64,000 nt of DNA. Source: Lichenibacterium dinghuense (GTDB lineage Bacteria; Pseudomonadota; Alphaproteobacteria; Rhizobiales; Beijerinckiaceae). The position numbers and the translations under genes are program-made. Position 1 is the first letter of the stretch; the number at the start of each line of letters is the position of its first letter. The DNA lies in NCBI RefSeq assembly GCF_021730615.1, contig NZ_JAJLMN010000001.1, forward strand, positions 2,615,501 to 2,679,500. Direction: 5' to 3'. This document shows positions 18,348 to 26,438 of the stretch, one piece after another. Below the pieces are notes generated by a model, which was given only the letters and a program-made list of their open reading frames with translations, did no database searches and was not told where the DNA came from.

Positions 18348-19226
18348 TCAGCCGGCGAACCGCCGCTCGCTCGCCACCATCTCGGACATGCCCACGAATT
18401 CGTTGAACTCATCGAAGGGCGTCAGCAGGTCCGCGACGGCATCGGTCGAGCAGCCCTCGGCCATGAAGCGCTCCATCATGGTCTTGACGGCCTTGTGCAT
18501 GGCGAACATCGGCTCGATCGGGCAGAGCGCGTAGTCGAAGCCGAGTTCATGGACCTCGTTGAGCGAAAGGTACGGGCTCTTGCCCGATCGCGCCATGTTG
18601 AACAGCAACGGCTTGCCGAGGGGCCGCAGGCGGCGGCTGATCTCCTTCATCTGCTCGACGCTCTCCATGGCGTCGCAGTACAATCCGTCCGCCCCGACCT
18701 CGGCATACCTCGTCAACCGGGCGATGGCGTCCTCGAGCCCCGTCACGGCGAGCGAGTCCGTGCGCGCGACGATGAAGAAGTTGGGATCGCGGCGCGCCTG
18801 CAGCATGGCGCGGAGCTTCTGCTGCATCTCCTCGGCGCTGACGATCTGCTTGCCCGCGAAATGCCCGCACTTCTTCGGAACGGCTTGATCCTCCAGATGG
18901 AGGACGGACGCCCCGGCCTCTTCCCACAGGCGCATCGTGCGCTGTGCGTCGAGCACGCCGCCGTAGCCCGTGTCGGCGTCGGCGAAGACCGGGACCTTCG
19001 TGACCCGGCAGATGCGGCGGATGTGCTCGAACATCTCCGTCTGGGACAGGAGCCCCATGTCGGGCGCCCCCGCGACGATCGCCGAGGCGGCGAAGCCGCT
19101 GACGTAGATCGCCGGGGCACCCGCCTGTTCGGCGAGCTTGGCCGTCACGGCGTCGTGCGCGCCCATGCAGACGAAGGGCGGGCGCCTCAGCAGGGCGCGG
19201 AACGCTTCGGAACGGGTCAAGGGCAT
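18348..19226 (-). CDS. isocitrate lyase/PEP mutase superfamily enzyme
   Basis: A 292-residue single-domain enzyme of the ICL/PEP mutase superfamily (TIM barrel, Mg2+). Seen: GAHDAVTAKLAEQAGAPAIYVSG at the N-terminus (here cited in part), the metal-binding VFADADTGYGG, HLEDQAVPKKCGH with the active-site cysteine loop KKCGH, and VARTDSLAVTGLEDAI. The KKCGH loop is that of lyases (2-methylisocitrate lyase, isocitrate lyase-like), which cleave C-C bonds to yield pyruvate or glyoxylate, rather than of phosphonate mutases. The exact substrate is open. It is the first gene of the divergent minus-strand unit and starts 51 bases from operator 2, facing away from the LacI regulator. Confidence 0.9.
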   Translation of the reverse strand: MPLTRSEAFRALLRRPPFVCMGAHDAVTAKLAEQAGAPAIYVSGFAASAIVAGAPDMGLLSQTEMFEHIRRICRVTKVPVFADADTGYGGVLDAQRTMRLWEEAGASVLHLEDQAVPKKCGHFAGKQIVSAEEMQQKLRAMLQARRDPNFFIVARTDSLAVTGLEDAIARLTRYAEVGADGLYCDAMESVEQMKEISRRLRPLGKPLLFNMARSGKSPYLSLNEVHELGFDYALCPIEPMFAMHKAVKTMMERFMAEGCSTDAVADLLTPFDEFNEFVGMSEMVASERRFAG

Positions 19227-19276
19227 CTCCCATCGTGGGCTGCGGGTCGGGCCGGTCGGTCGTCCGCAGCTGTGTC

Positions 19277-19290
19277 TGTTAGCGCAAACA
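19277..19290. promoter_or_regulatory. LacI-type operator 2
   Basis: TGTTAGCGCAAACA lies in the divergent region between the lyase-family gene (start 19226) and the LacI regulator gene (start 19392). It is the exact reverse complement of operator 3 at 20585-20598 and matches operator 1 in its TGTT and AACA ends and central CG. It could control both flanking units, giving autoregulation. Confidence 0.78.
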
Positions 19291-19391
19291 TACCGGAGCC
19301 TGGTCGGGGAGGCAACATGGTCCGGTGCGACGCGGCCATTTCATCCGTCCGGGAGATGGGGCAAGGTCGGGTCTTTGCTGGATCACAACCG

Positions 19392-20438
19392 ATGACGCGA
19401 CGGGACCTTGGTTCGACTCGGACGACGGGGAAGGACATCCGCCGCCCGGGACCTCGCATGGAGGACGTCGCCGCTATGGCGGCCGTCTCGGCCATGACGG
19501 TCTCGCGCGCGCTGCGGGACCCGAACTCCGTCACGGCCGAGACGCGCCAACGCATCGAGGCCGCGGTCGACGCCACGGGCTACGTCCCGAACCGGATCGC
19601 CAGCAGCCTCGCCTCGCAGCGGACCAACATCGTCGGCCTCATCGTGCCGAGCCTGCGCAACTCCCTCTTCGCGGAGACCATCCAGGGCGTGTCGGACATG
19701 CTGGGTTCGGAACACCCCCTGATGATCTCGGACAGCGGCTACACGCTCAGGGGCGAGGAGGTCGCCATCCGGGCGTTCCTGACGCAGCGGATCTGCGGAA
19801 TCCTGCTCCACAACACGAAGCACACGGCCCGCAGCCGGGCCATGCTGCGCAACGCCGGGATCCCCTGCGTGGAGACCGGCAACGTCGTCCGGCCGCCGGT
19901 CGACATGGCGGTGGGCTTCTCGAACCACGACGCCGCGCAGGCCATGACGGAGTTCCTGCTTCAGAAAGGCTACCGCCGCATCGGCTTCGTCAGCCTGCCC
20001 GTCAAGGAGAACGACCGGGCGGCCGAGCGACGGGCCGGACACCTCACGGCGCTCGCGCGCGCGGGCGTGGACGCCGACCCCGCCCTGATCCTCGAGAGCC
20101 AACCGGGGCTCCGGAGCGGCGGCGAGGCGCTCGTGCGGCTCGTCGGGTCCGCACCGGACATGGACGCGGTTTTCCTTTCGGGCGACGTCCTCGCAACGGG
20201 AGCCCTCCTCGAAGCCAACCGCCGCGGCTGGGATGTCCCGGGGCGCATCGCCATCGTGGGATCCGACGACAACGAGTTGCAGGAGAGCGTGTCGCCGCCC
20301 CTGACCACGCTTCGCTTCCCCCGCTACGAGATCGGCCGCCGCGCCGCCTCCATGCTGATGGATCGCCTGACGGGCCGCGCGAGCGGCCCGGCCGTCCTCG
20401 ACCTCGGCTTCACCATCGTGGAACGCGCCAGCGCCTGA
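19392..20438 (+). CDS. LacI/GalR family transcriptional regulator
   Basis: A repressor-type regulator of about 348 residues. The N-terminal helix-turn-helix is clear: MEDVAAMAAVSAMTVSRALR followed by VTAETRQRIEAAVDATGYVP and the hinge region NRIASSLASQRT; the rest is a periplasmic-binding-protein-like sensor domain (VGLIVPSLRNSLFAETIQGV, GYRRIGFVSLP, ELQESVSPPLTTLRFP). ATG 19392 gives about 20 residues before the HTH; an ATG at 19356 with GGGAG just before it and one at 19459 are alternatives. It sits in the middle of the catabolic cluster, with operator 2 upstream and operator 3 just downstream of the gene, and is the obvious candidate for binding all three operators, with a pathway metabolite as inducer. 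Confidence 0.93.
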   Translation: MTRRDLGSTRTTGKDIRRPGPRMEDVAAMAAVSAMTVSRALRDPNSVTAETRQRIEAAVDATGYVPNRIASSLASQRTNIVGLIVPSLRNSLFAETIQGVSDMLGSEHPLMISDSGYTLRGEEVAIRAFLTQRICGILLHNTKHTARSRAMLRNAGIPCVETGNVVRPPVDMAVGFSNHDAAQAMTEFLLQKGYRRIGFVSLPVKENDRAAERRAGHLTALARAGVDADPALILESQPGLRSGGEALVRLVGSAPDMDAVFLSGDVLATGALLEANRRGWDVPGRIAIVGSDDNELQESVSPPLTTLRFPRYEIGRRAASMLMDRLTGRASGPAVLDLGFTIVERASA

Positions 20439-20584
20439 AACCGGGTCCGCGCACGTCCTCCGCGCGCTCGAGACGGATCCGGCCCCGATCCCACGCGGGC
20501 TCCGAGCGGGCCGGCCCGTCTGGTCGGGCCGGGTGCGACGACCTCGGCGCGTTTCACGCTTGCAACCCGGCGCGCCGGCTCTTA

Positions 20585-20598
20585 TGTTTGCGCTAACA
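20585..20598. promoter_or_regulatory. LacI-type operator 3
   Basis: TGTTTGCGCTAACA, the exact reverse complement of operator 2, lies 42 bases upstream of the MFS transporter start at 20640, where it would overlap or follow the promoter. It would place the MFS-CMD-glycerate kinase-GMC unit under the LacI regulator. Confidence 0.78.
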
Positions 20599-20639
20599 TG
20601 AATCGGCGTCGAAGACGCGTCGTCCGGGAGGGGTTGGCC

Positions 20640-21947
20640 ATGGATGAGATCGAGGCCCGCACGATGCGGAAAGTGCTGCGGCGGTTCGTGCCGCTGCTCG
20701 TCGCGTGTTTCGTCGTCGGCTTCCTCGATCGCGTGAACGTCGGCTTCGCCGCGCTCACCATGAGCCGGGACCTCGGCTTCTCGGCCACCGTGTTCGGCCT
20801 CGGCGCCGGGCTCTTCTTCGTCAGCTACTTCCTCCTGGAAGTGCCCTCGAACCTCGCGCTCGAGCGCTACGGCGCCAGGCGCTGGATCGCCCGCATCATG
20901 GCGACCTGGGGCGTGCTGTCGATGTTGACCGCGTTCGTCTGGAACGAGTGGAGCTTCTACGGCGCCCGGATCCTGCTCGGCGCCGCGGAGGCCGGGTTCT
21001 TCCCGGGCGTCGTGCTCTACCTCACCTACTGGATCCCGAACCGTCATCGCGGGCGTGTGGTGGCGAGCTTCATGGCCGCCATGCCGCTGGCCAGCGTCAT
21101 CGGTTCCCCGATCTCGGGCTACCTGATGAGCATGGACGGACTCTGGGGACTCAAGGGCTGGCAGCTCCTCTACCTGGTCGAAGGCCTGCCGGCCGTACTG
21201 CTGGCCGGAGTCGTCCTCCTCGTGTTGCGCGACTCCCCGTCGCAAGCCGAATGGCTCGCGCCCGAGGAGCGGGCCTGGCTCGCCGCGCAGCTCGCCTCCG
21301 AGCGCGGCGGCAGGACGGCCATCGTGACGCACGGCTTCTCCGGCGTCGTCTCCAACCCCCTCATCCTGCTCCTGTCCGCCGTCTACTTCGGCATCGTCTT
21401 CTTCAACTTCGGCCTGAGTTTCTTCCTGCCCCAGATCGTGCACGGATTCGGACTCAGCCTGACCACGACCGGCCTCGTCGCCGCCCTGCCGTTCCTCGTC
21501 GCCGCCGTCGGCATGGTCGCGTGGGGCCGCAGGTCCGACCGGCGCGACGAGCGCCGGATCCACCTCGTCGTTCCCATGGCGCTCGCGGTGGCGGGTCTCG
21601 GCGGGTCCACCCTCGTCGCCGCTCCGGTCGCCAAGCTCGTCCTCCTGTGCGTGGCGGCCTTCGGCGTCTTCTCCGCGCTCCCCGTCTTCTGGGCGCTGCT
21701 TCCAGGCCTGCTGTCGCCCGCCGCGGCCGCCATCGCCTTCGCGGTCGTCAACTCCCTCGGCAACCTGTCGGGCTTCGCGGCGCCATACATCGTCGGAGCC
21801 ATCAAGGACGCGACGGGCCACCTCGAAGGCGGCCTGCAGGTGATCGCCGGCTACGGCATCGTCGCCATCGTGATCCTGGTGCTCGTGCTCAGACGCCAGC
21901 CCCGCACCGTCGCGGGCGATTGGGGAGCCGCCCATGTCGCCGAATGA
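20640..21947 (+). CDS. MFS transporter, anion:cation symporter-like family
   Basis: A 435-residue major facilitator protein with about twelve hydrophobic segments. The sequence resembles the anion:cation symporter group that takes up organic acids such as tartrate, glucarate or phthalate: FLDRVNVGFAALTMSRDLGF in helix 1, FFVSYFLLEVPSNLALERYG in helix 2, RILLGAAEAGFFPGVVLYLT in helices 4-5, and WALLPGLLSPAAAAIAFAVV in the second half. ATG 20640 is preceded by GGGAGGGG; an ATG at 20598 falls inside operator 3 and is unlikely. The next gene starts 14 bases before this stop, so translation is coupled. It probably imports the hydroxy-acid substrate of the cluster. Confidence 0.93.
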   Translation: MDEIEARTMRKVLRRFVPLLVACFVVGFLDRVNVGFAALTMSRDLGFSATVFGLGAGLFFVSYFLLEVPSNLALERYGARRWIARIMATWGVLSMLTAFVWNEWSFYGARILLGAAEAGFFPGVVLYLTYWIPNRHRGRVVASFMAAMPLASVIGSPISGYLMSMDGLWGLKGWQLLYLVEGLPAVLLAGVVLLVLRDSPSQAEWLAPEERAWLAAQLASERGGRTAIVTHGFSGVVSNPLILLLSAVYFGIVFFNFGLSFFLPQIVHGFGLSLTTTGLVAALPFLVAAVGMVAWGRRSDRRDERRIHLVVPMALAVAGLGGSTLVAAPVAKLVLLCVAAFGVFSALPVFWALLPGLLSPAAAAIAFAVVNSLGNLSGFAAPYIVGAIKDATGHLEGGLQVIAGYGIVAIVILVLVLRRQPRTVAGDWGAAHVAE

Positions 21948-22737
21948 CGGGGCGCCGGATCGGGGGACGACGCGCGGCGGCCGGGCGAGGGACCAAGCCC
22001 GCGACAAGGTCGCCGACCTCGTGGGGCTCGGGGGGCTCTGGTCCGCGGCGCTCGACCCGCTCATCGAGACCCACCCCGACTTCGTCGAGGCCTACGTCGA
22101 TCTCGCGAGCCATCCATGGCGGGCCGGTCGCCTCGCACCGAAGACACGGCACCTCGTCGGGCTGTCCCTGTCGGCGGCCGCAACCCACCTCTACCGGCCG
22201 GGGATCCGCTCACATTGCCGTGCGGCGATCGACGCCGGCGCGACGGCCGACGAGATCCTGGAAACGTTGATGTTGGCCAGCACGCTCGGCGTCCACGCCT
22301 GCGTGCTCGGCGTGCCGATCCTCACCGAGAAGCTCGCCGCCAAGGGGGACACCGCCGCATCTCCGACCCGCGACGACGCTCGACGGGGAGCATTGAAGGC
22401 TGAGTTCGTGAAACGCCGGGGCTACTGGAACCCGGTCTGGGACGGCCTGCTCGCCCTTGATCCCGATTACTTCGCCGCCTTCACGGCGTTCTCGTCCATG
22501 CCCTGGCGCTCGGGGGCCCTCGAGCCCAAGGTCAAGGAGTTCATCTACATCGCCACGGATGTGTCGGCGACGCACCAGTTCGCCCCCGGGACCCACATCC
22601 ACGTCGAGAACGCTCTCGGCCTCGGCGCGAGCGCGGAGGAGATCCTCGAGGTGATGCAACTCGCCAGCACCCTGGGCATCGAGACCTTCGAGGTCGCGCT
22701 TCCCATCGTCCTCGAGGAACTCGGCGCACGCGCATGA
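21934..22737 (+). CDS. carboxymuconolactone decarboxylase/AhpD-like protein with two CMD domains
   Basis: A 267-residue protein with two tandem CMD (AhpD-fold) repeats, about residues 50-135 and 180-260, seen as PLIETHPDFVEAYVDLASHP with GATADEILETLMLASTLGV, and LLALDPDYFAAFTAFSSMP with GASAEEILEVMQLASTLGI. AhpD-type CxxC is absent; each repeat instead has a single acidic/histidine set (H in SHCRA... and THIHVENA). Such proteins act as decarboxylases or as small redox or hydrolytic enzymes; the reaction is not predictable. ATG 21934 follows GGGGAG. The stop overlaps the start of the glycerate kinase gene (ATGA), so the three genes are tightly coupled under operator 3. Confidence 0.85.
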   Translation: MSPNDGAPDRGTTRGGRARDQARDKVADLVGLGGLWSAALDPLIETHPDFVEAYVDLASHPWRAGRLAPKTRHLVGLSLSAAATHLYRPGIRSHCRAAIDAGATADEILETLMLASTLGVHACVLGVPILTEKLAAKGDTAASPTRDDARRGALKAEFVKRRGYWNPVWDGLLALDPDYFAAFTAFSSMPWRSGALEPKVKEFIYIATDVSATHQFAPGTHIHVENALGLGASAEEILEVMQLASTLGIETFEVALPIVLEELGARA

Positions 22738-24062
22738 AGCCCGACCTCCCATCCGCGCCGGATCGGCACGACGGGGCGCGACCGGAGGCCGACCCCACCC
22801 AGGGCGGGAGAGGCTTCCTACGCATCCTCTTCGACACCGCCATCGCCGCCGCGCATCCGGAGCGCTGCATCGCCCCGCACCTTCCACCGAGGCCCAAGGG
22901 TCGGACGGTGGTGATCGGCGCCGGCAAGGCGGCGGCCGCCATGGCGGCGGCCGTCGAGGCGCGCTGGACGTCGCCACTCGACGGCCTGGTGATCACGCGT
23001 TACGGCCACGGCGCGCCGACCTCGTCGATCGAAGTCGTCGAGGCCGCACATCCCGTGCCCGACGATGCGGGGGCGAGGGCCACCGCACGCATCCTGGAGC
23101 GCGTCGGCGGCCTCACCTCCGACGATCTCGTCCTCTGTCTGCTCTCCGGTGGTGGATCGGCATTGCTGGCGGCTCCGGCTCCGGGACTCACCCTCGCGGA
23201 CAAGCAGGCCGTCAACCACGACTTGCTGAGGAGCGGCGCCGACATCGCGGAGATGAACTGCGTCCGCCGACACCTCTCGGCCGTCAAGGGCGGTCGCCTG
23301 GCGCGGGCCGTCGCGCCCGCGAGCCTTGTCACGCTCGCCGTCTCGGACGTGCCGAGGGACGACCTCGCCACGATCGCGTCGGGCCCGACCGTGCCGGATC
23401 CCACGACCCTGGCCGATGCGCGCGCGGTGCTGCAGAAGTACGGGATCAGCCCGCCGCCCGCCGTCGCGGCCCTGCTCGCCTCCGGGATCGCGGAGACGCC
23501 GAAGCCGGGCGACGCCTGTTTCGACCGCTCGCGGACCGTGCTCGTCGCACGACCGCAATCGGCGCTCGACGCCGCGGCCGCGGTCGCGCGGGCCGCCGGC
23601 GTCACGCCGGTGCTCCTCGGCGACGCGATCGAAGGCGAGGCGCGCGAGGTGGCCCGGGTCATGGCCGCGATCGCCAGGTCGTGCCGCGCCCATGGCCATC
23701 CACAGCCGGCGCCCTGCGTCCTCCTTTCGGGCGGGGAGACGACCGTGACGGTCCGGGGGACGGGGCGGGGCGGGCGCAACGCCGAGTTCCTGCTCGCGCT
23801 CGCGATCGCGCTCGACGGCCTGCCCGGAGTCTCAGCCCTCGCGGGCGACACCGACGGGATCGACGGTTCGGAGGACAATGCGGGCGCCTTCGCGGACGCC
23901 GACACACTGGCACGGGCCCGCGCCCTGGGTCTGGACGCGCGAGCCAGCCTCGCCGCGAACGACGGATACGGCTTCTTCTCCGCGCTCGGCGACCTCGTCC
24001 TCACCGGCCCCACGCTGACCAACGTCAACGATTTCCGGGCCATCCTGATCGCGGGGACCTGA
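22734..24062 (+). CDS. glycerate 2-kinase (MOFRL/GckA-TtuD family)
   Basis: A 442-residue kinase of the MOFRL family that phosphorylates D-glycerate to 2-phosphoglycerate. Seen: N-terminal domain with VVIGAGKAAAAMAAAVE, LCLLSGGGSALLAAPAPGL, NCVRRHLSAVKGGRLAR, VSDVPRDDLATIASGPTVPD, and the C-terminal MOFRL domain with SGGETTVTVRG, GGRNAEFLLALA and LAGDTDGIDGSEDNAGAF. Full length and all motifs intact. It starts with ATG overlapping the stop of the CMD gene (ATGA). Together with the hydroxyacid dehydrogenase at 15362 it would carry hydroxypyruvate to 2-phosphoglycerate and so to enolase. In tartrate-using bacteria the same enzyme pair ends the pathway, which fits the tartrate-like MFS transporter. 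Confidence 0.94.
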   Translation: MKPDLPSAPDRHDGARPEADPTQGGRGFLRILFDTAIAAAHPERCIAPHLPPRPKGRTVVIGAGKAAAAMAAAVEARWTSPLDGLVITRYGHGAPTSSIEVVEAAHPVPDDAGARATARILERVGGLTSDDLVLCLLSGGGSALLAAPAPGLTLADKQAVNHDLLRSGADIAEMNCVRRHLSAVKGGRLARAVAPASLVTLAVSDVPRDDLATIASGPTVPDPTTLADARAVLQKYGISPPPAVAALLASGIAETPKPGDACFDRSRTVLVARPQSALDAAAAVARAAGVTPVLLGDAIEGEAREVARVMAAIARSCRAHGHPQPAPCVLLSGGETTVTVRGTGRGGRNAEFLLALAIALDGLPGVSALAGDTDGIDGSEDNAGAFADADTLARARALGLDARASLAANDGYGFFSALGDLVLTGPTLTNVNDFRAILIAGT

Positions 24063-24162
24063 TGGGCCGGACGTCGCCCGCGCCGCTGGGGCGCCGCTCA
24101 CCCCCGGGGAGCCTCGGCAGACTCCCCCGTCGTCGCATGCAACCCCGGCAGAGGAGGCGCCC

Positions 24163-25803
24163 ATGCGCGAACACCTGAGGCTCGACGGCGACTACGACTA
24201 CATCGTCGTCGGTTCGGGTTCGGCGGGCTGCGTCGTGGCGAACCGGCTCTCAGGGGACCCGACGAAGAGGGTCCTCGTCCTCGAGGCGGGCGGGCGCGAC
24301 GACTGGATCTGGTTCCACATCCCGGTCGGTTACCTCTACGCCATCGGCAACCCACGCGCGGACTGGATGTTCCAGACGGAGACGGAGCCGGGCCTGAACG
24401 GCCGCTCGCTCAAGTACCCCCGCGGCAAGGTGATCGGGGGATCCTCGGCCATCAACGCCATGATCTCCATGCGGGGCCAAGCCGCCGATTACGACGGGTG
24501 GCGCCAACTCGGGCTTGCCGGCTGGTCGTGGGCGGACGTCGCGCCCGTGTTCCGCCGCCTCGACGACCACTTCCTGGGTGACACCGAGCACCACGGCGCG
24601 GGTGGGGAGTGGCGGGTCGAGCAGCCTCGCCTGCGCTGGGACGTGCTCGACGCCATCGGGCGAGCCGCGGTCGAGATGGGCGTGCCCGCGACGGATGACT
24701 TCAACACCGGCGACAATACCGGCGTGGGATACTTCCACGTCAACCAGAAGCGCGGCTTCCGTTGGTCGGCGGCTCGCGGCTTCCTCAGGCCCGCCCTGAA
24801 ACGTCCCAACCTGCGCCTCGAGACCGGGGTGCTGGTCGAGCGCGTGCTGGTCGAGGGCGGGAGGGCGGTGGGCGTGCGCTTCCGCCGTGGCGACCGCGTC
24901 CTCGAGGCGCGAGCCCGCGGCGAGGTGGTGCTGTCCGCGGGTTCGCTCGGTTCCGCCCAACTCCTGCAATTGTCGGGCATCGGTTCGGCGGCCTGGCTCG
25001 CCGAGGCCGGCATACCCACCGTCCTCGACAGGCCCGGGGTCGGCCGCAACCTCCAGGACCACCTGCAGCAGCGTGCGATATATCGCGTCCACGGCGTCAA
25101 GACGCTCAACGAGACCTACCACTCCCTCATGGGGCGCGGCCTGATGGGCCTGCACTACGCCCTGCTCCGGCGGGGACCGCTCACGATGGCGCCCTCGCAA
25201 CTCGGCATCTTCACGACCTCGTCCCGCGACTACGATCGACCCAACCTCCAGTTCCACGTCCAGCCGCTGTCGCTCGACAAGTTCGGCGATCCGCTCCACA
25301 AGTATCCGGCCGTGACGGTCTCGGCCTGCAACCTGCGGCCCAGCTCGCGCGGCACCGTGCGGCTGCGGTCCGCCGACCCGGCCGACAAGCCCCGCATCGC
25401 CCCCAATTACCTCGACACGGACGAGGACCGGCGCGTCGCGTCCGACGCGATCCGCGTCACGCGACGACTGATGGGGCAGCCCGCGCTCGGGCGCTACCGC
25501 CCGGACGAAGTGTTGCCCGGCCCGTCGGTCGGGGACGACGACGATGCGCTGGCGCGGGCCGCGGGCGACATCGGCACGACCATCTTCCATCCCGTCGGCA
25601 CCGCCAGGATGGGTCGGCCCTCGGACCCGGCCGCGGTCGTGGACGAGCGGCTGCGCGTGATCGGGCTCGACGGCTTGAGGGTGATCGACGCCTCCGTGAT
25701 GCCGACCATCACGTCGGGCAACACCAACACGCCCACGGTCATGATCGGCGACAAGGGCGCCCGCATGGTGCTCGAGGACGCGCGGCGCGTGGCCGCTTCG
25801 TGA
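24163..25803 (+). CDS. GMC family FAD-dependent oxidoreductase (choline/alcohol dehydrogenase-like)
   Basis: A 546-residue flavoprotein of the glucose-methanol-choline family, oxidising an alcohol group to an aldehyde or ketone. Seen: the FAD-binding start YDYIVVGSGSAGCVVANRLS, the GGSSAINAMISMRG loop, GEVVLSAGSLGSAQLLQLSG (GMC signature 2 region), and the C-terminal active site FHPVGTARMG with SGNTNTPTVMIGDKGA. No secretion signal. ATG 24163 follows AGAGGAGGCGCCC. It is the last gene of the plus-strand unit, 100 bases behind the glycerate kinase, and is followed by a strong hairpin. It may carry out the first oxidation of the imported substrate. The specific alcohol is unknown. Confidence 0.94.
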   Translation: MREHLRLDGDYDYIVVGSGSAGCVVANRLSGDPTKRVLVLEAGGRDDWIWFHIPVGYLYAIGNPRADWMFQTETEPGLNGRSLKYPRGKVIGGSSAINAMISMRGQAADYDGWRQLGLAGWSWADVAPVFRRLDDHFLGDTEHHGAGGEWRVEQPRLRWDVLDAIGRAAVEMGVPATDDFNTGDNTGVGYFHVNQKRGFRWSAARGFLRPALKRPNLRLETGVLVERVLVEGGRAVGVRFRRGDRVLEARARGEVVLSAGSLGSAQLLQLSGIGSAAWLAEAGIPTVLDRPGVGRNLQDHLQQRAIYRVHGVKTLNETYHSLMGRGLMGLHYALLRRGPLTMAPSQLGIFTTSSRDYDRPNLQFHVQPLSLDKFGDPLHKYPAVTVSACNLRPSSRGTVRLRSADPADKPRIAPNYLDTDEDRRVASDAIRVTRRLMGQPALGRYRPDEVLPGPSVGDDDDALARAAGDIGTTIFHPVGTARMGRPSDPAAVVDERLRVIGLDGLRVIDASVMPTITSGNTNTPTVMIGDKGARMVLEDARRVAAS

Positions 25804-25813
25804 ACGCCGCGGC

Positions 25814-25837
25814 GGCCGAGGCCGGTCGACCTCGGCC
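25814..25837 (+). terminator. hairpin after the GMC oxidoreductase gene
   Basis: GGCCGAGG at 25814-25821 and CCTCGGCC at 25830-25837 form a perfect 8-bp stem with an 8-base loop, starting 11 bases after the stop. No U-tract follows, so termination efficiency is uncertain. It marks the end of the catabolic unit. Confidence 0.6.
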
Positions 25838-26343
25838 CTCACCCGGCATATTGCGGAGCCGGTTGAGAGAGCCGTGATCGACACGACCGTCGAGTTGGCC
25901 CCGATGGCGGACAGGCCCAGCCACCGGCTCCTTCCCTGGCCGTGCCTGCGGGAAGCGGAAGCCGTGGTGAGGGACGTAACCTGATACGGCGGGTCCAAGC
26001 GGCGGGGCATCCAGGGACACCGGGGTTAGCGAGAACTTGCACTATGCTCGGAGGCCCGCGAGATCCCGCCGAACCTGAGCCGGGCGTGAAGAAAGGCGGT
26101 GGGGTCCGACGGCCGGAATGGGTCCACCGGCGATTCGCAGCCGGCCTCCTGATCCGCCCCAGGTCGATCCGCGCGCGCATCGCAGGCGACCTCTCGCCGA
26201 CGTGTCCCCAGCCACGCGCGTCGGGCGTTCCGGGAGGTCGCCTCCGGAGCCCCGTCTCGAAGCTGGTGCCCCCAACCTGAGTTCAACCGCATCGCCCCGC
26301 TCCCGCGCCGGCGGCCGCATCCGAGCACCAACTGCCAGACCTC
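25838..26343. other. non-coding stretch at the left border of the accessory island
   Basis: No supportable gene. The left end of the mobile element probably lies here or just right of it, because everything to the left is ordinary metabolism and everything to the right is accessory. I could not identify a terminal repeat or target duplication with confidence. Confidence 0.4.
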
Positions 26344-26388
26344 GATGAAAGCTCAATTGAGGTATTGAATCTCAGAAGGATGAAAGCT
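26344..26388. promoter_or_regulatory. AT-rich promoter region with palindrome and direct repeats before the AAA+ gene
   Basis: TGAGGTATTGAATCTCA (26358-26374) is an imperfect palindrome whose core GAGGTATTGAATCTC matches sites at 37634 and 54560. It is flanked by a 10-base direct repeat GATGAAAGCT at 26344-26353 and 26379-26388 (35 bases apart), and overlaps a perfect palindrome CTCAATTGAG (26352-26361). The palindrome ends 64 bases before the start at 26439, as expected for a promoter-linked operator. Confidence 0.6.
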
Positions 26389-26438
26389 ACTTCCTGAAGT
26401 CGGCGGCGGCGAGTCGCGGTCGATCGTGGAGAGGAAGC

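Noticed and set aside
26344-26388. The AT-rich repeats as TnsB binding sites at the left end of the element.
   Set aside because: The palindrome sits at promoter distance from a start codon and its relatives occur singly at internal positions, which fits an operator better than end-binding repeats.
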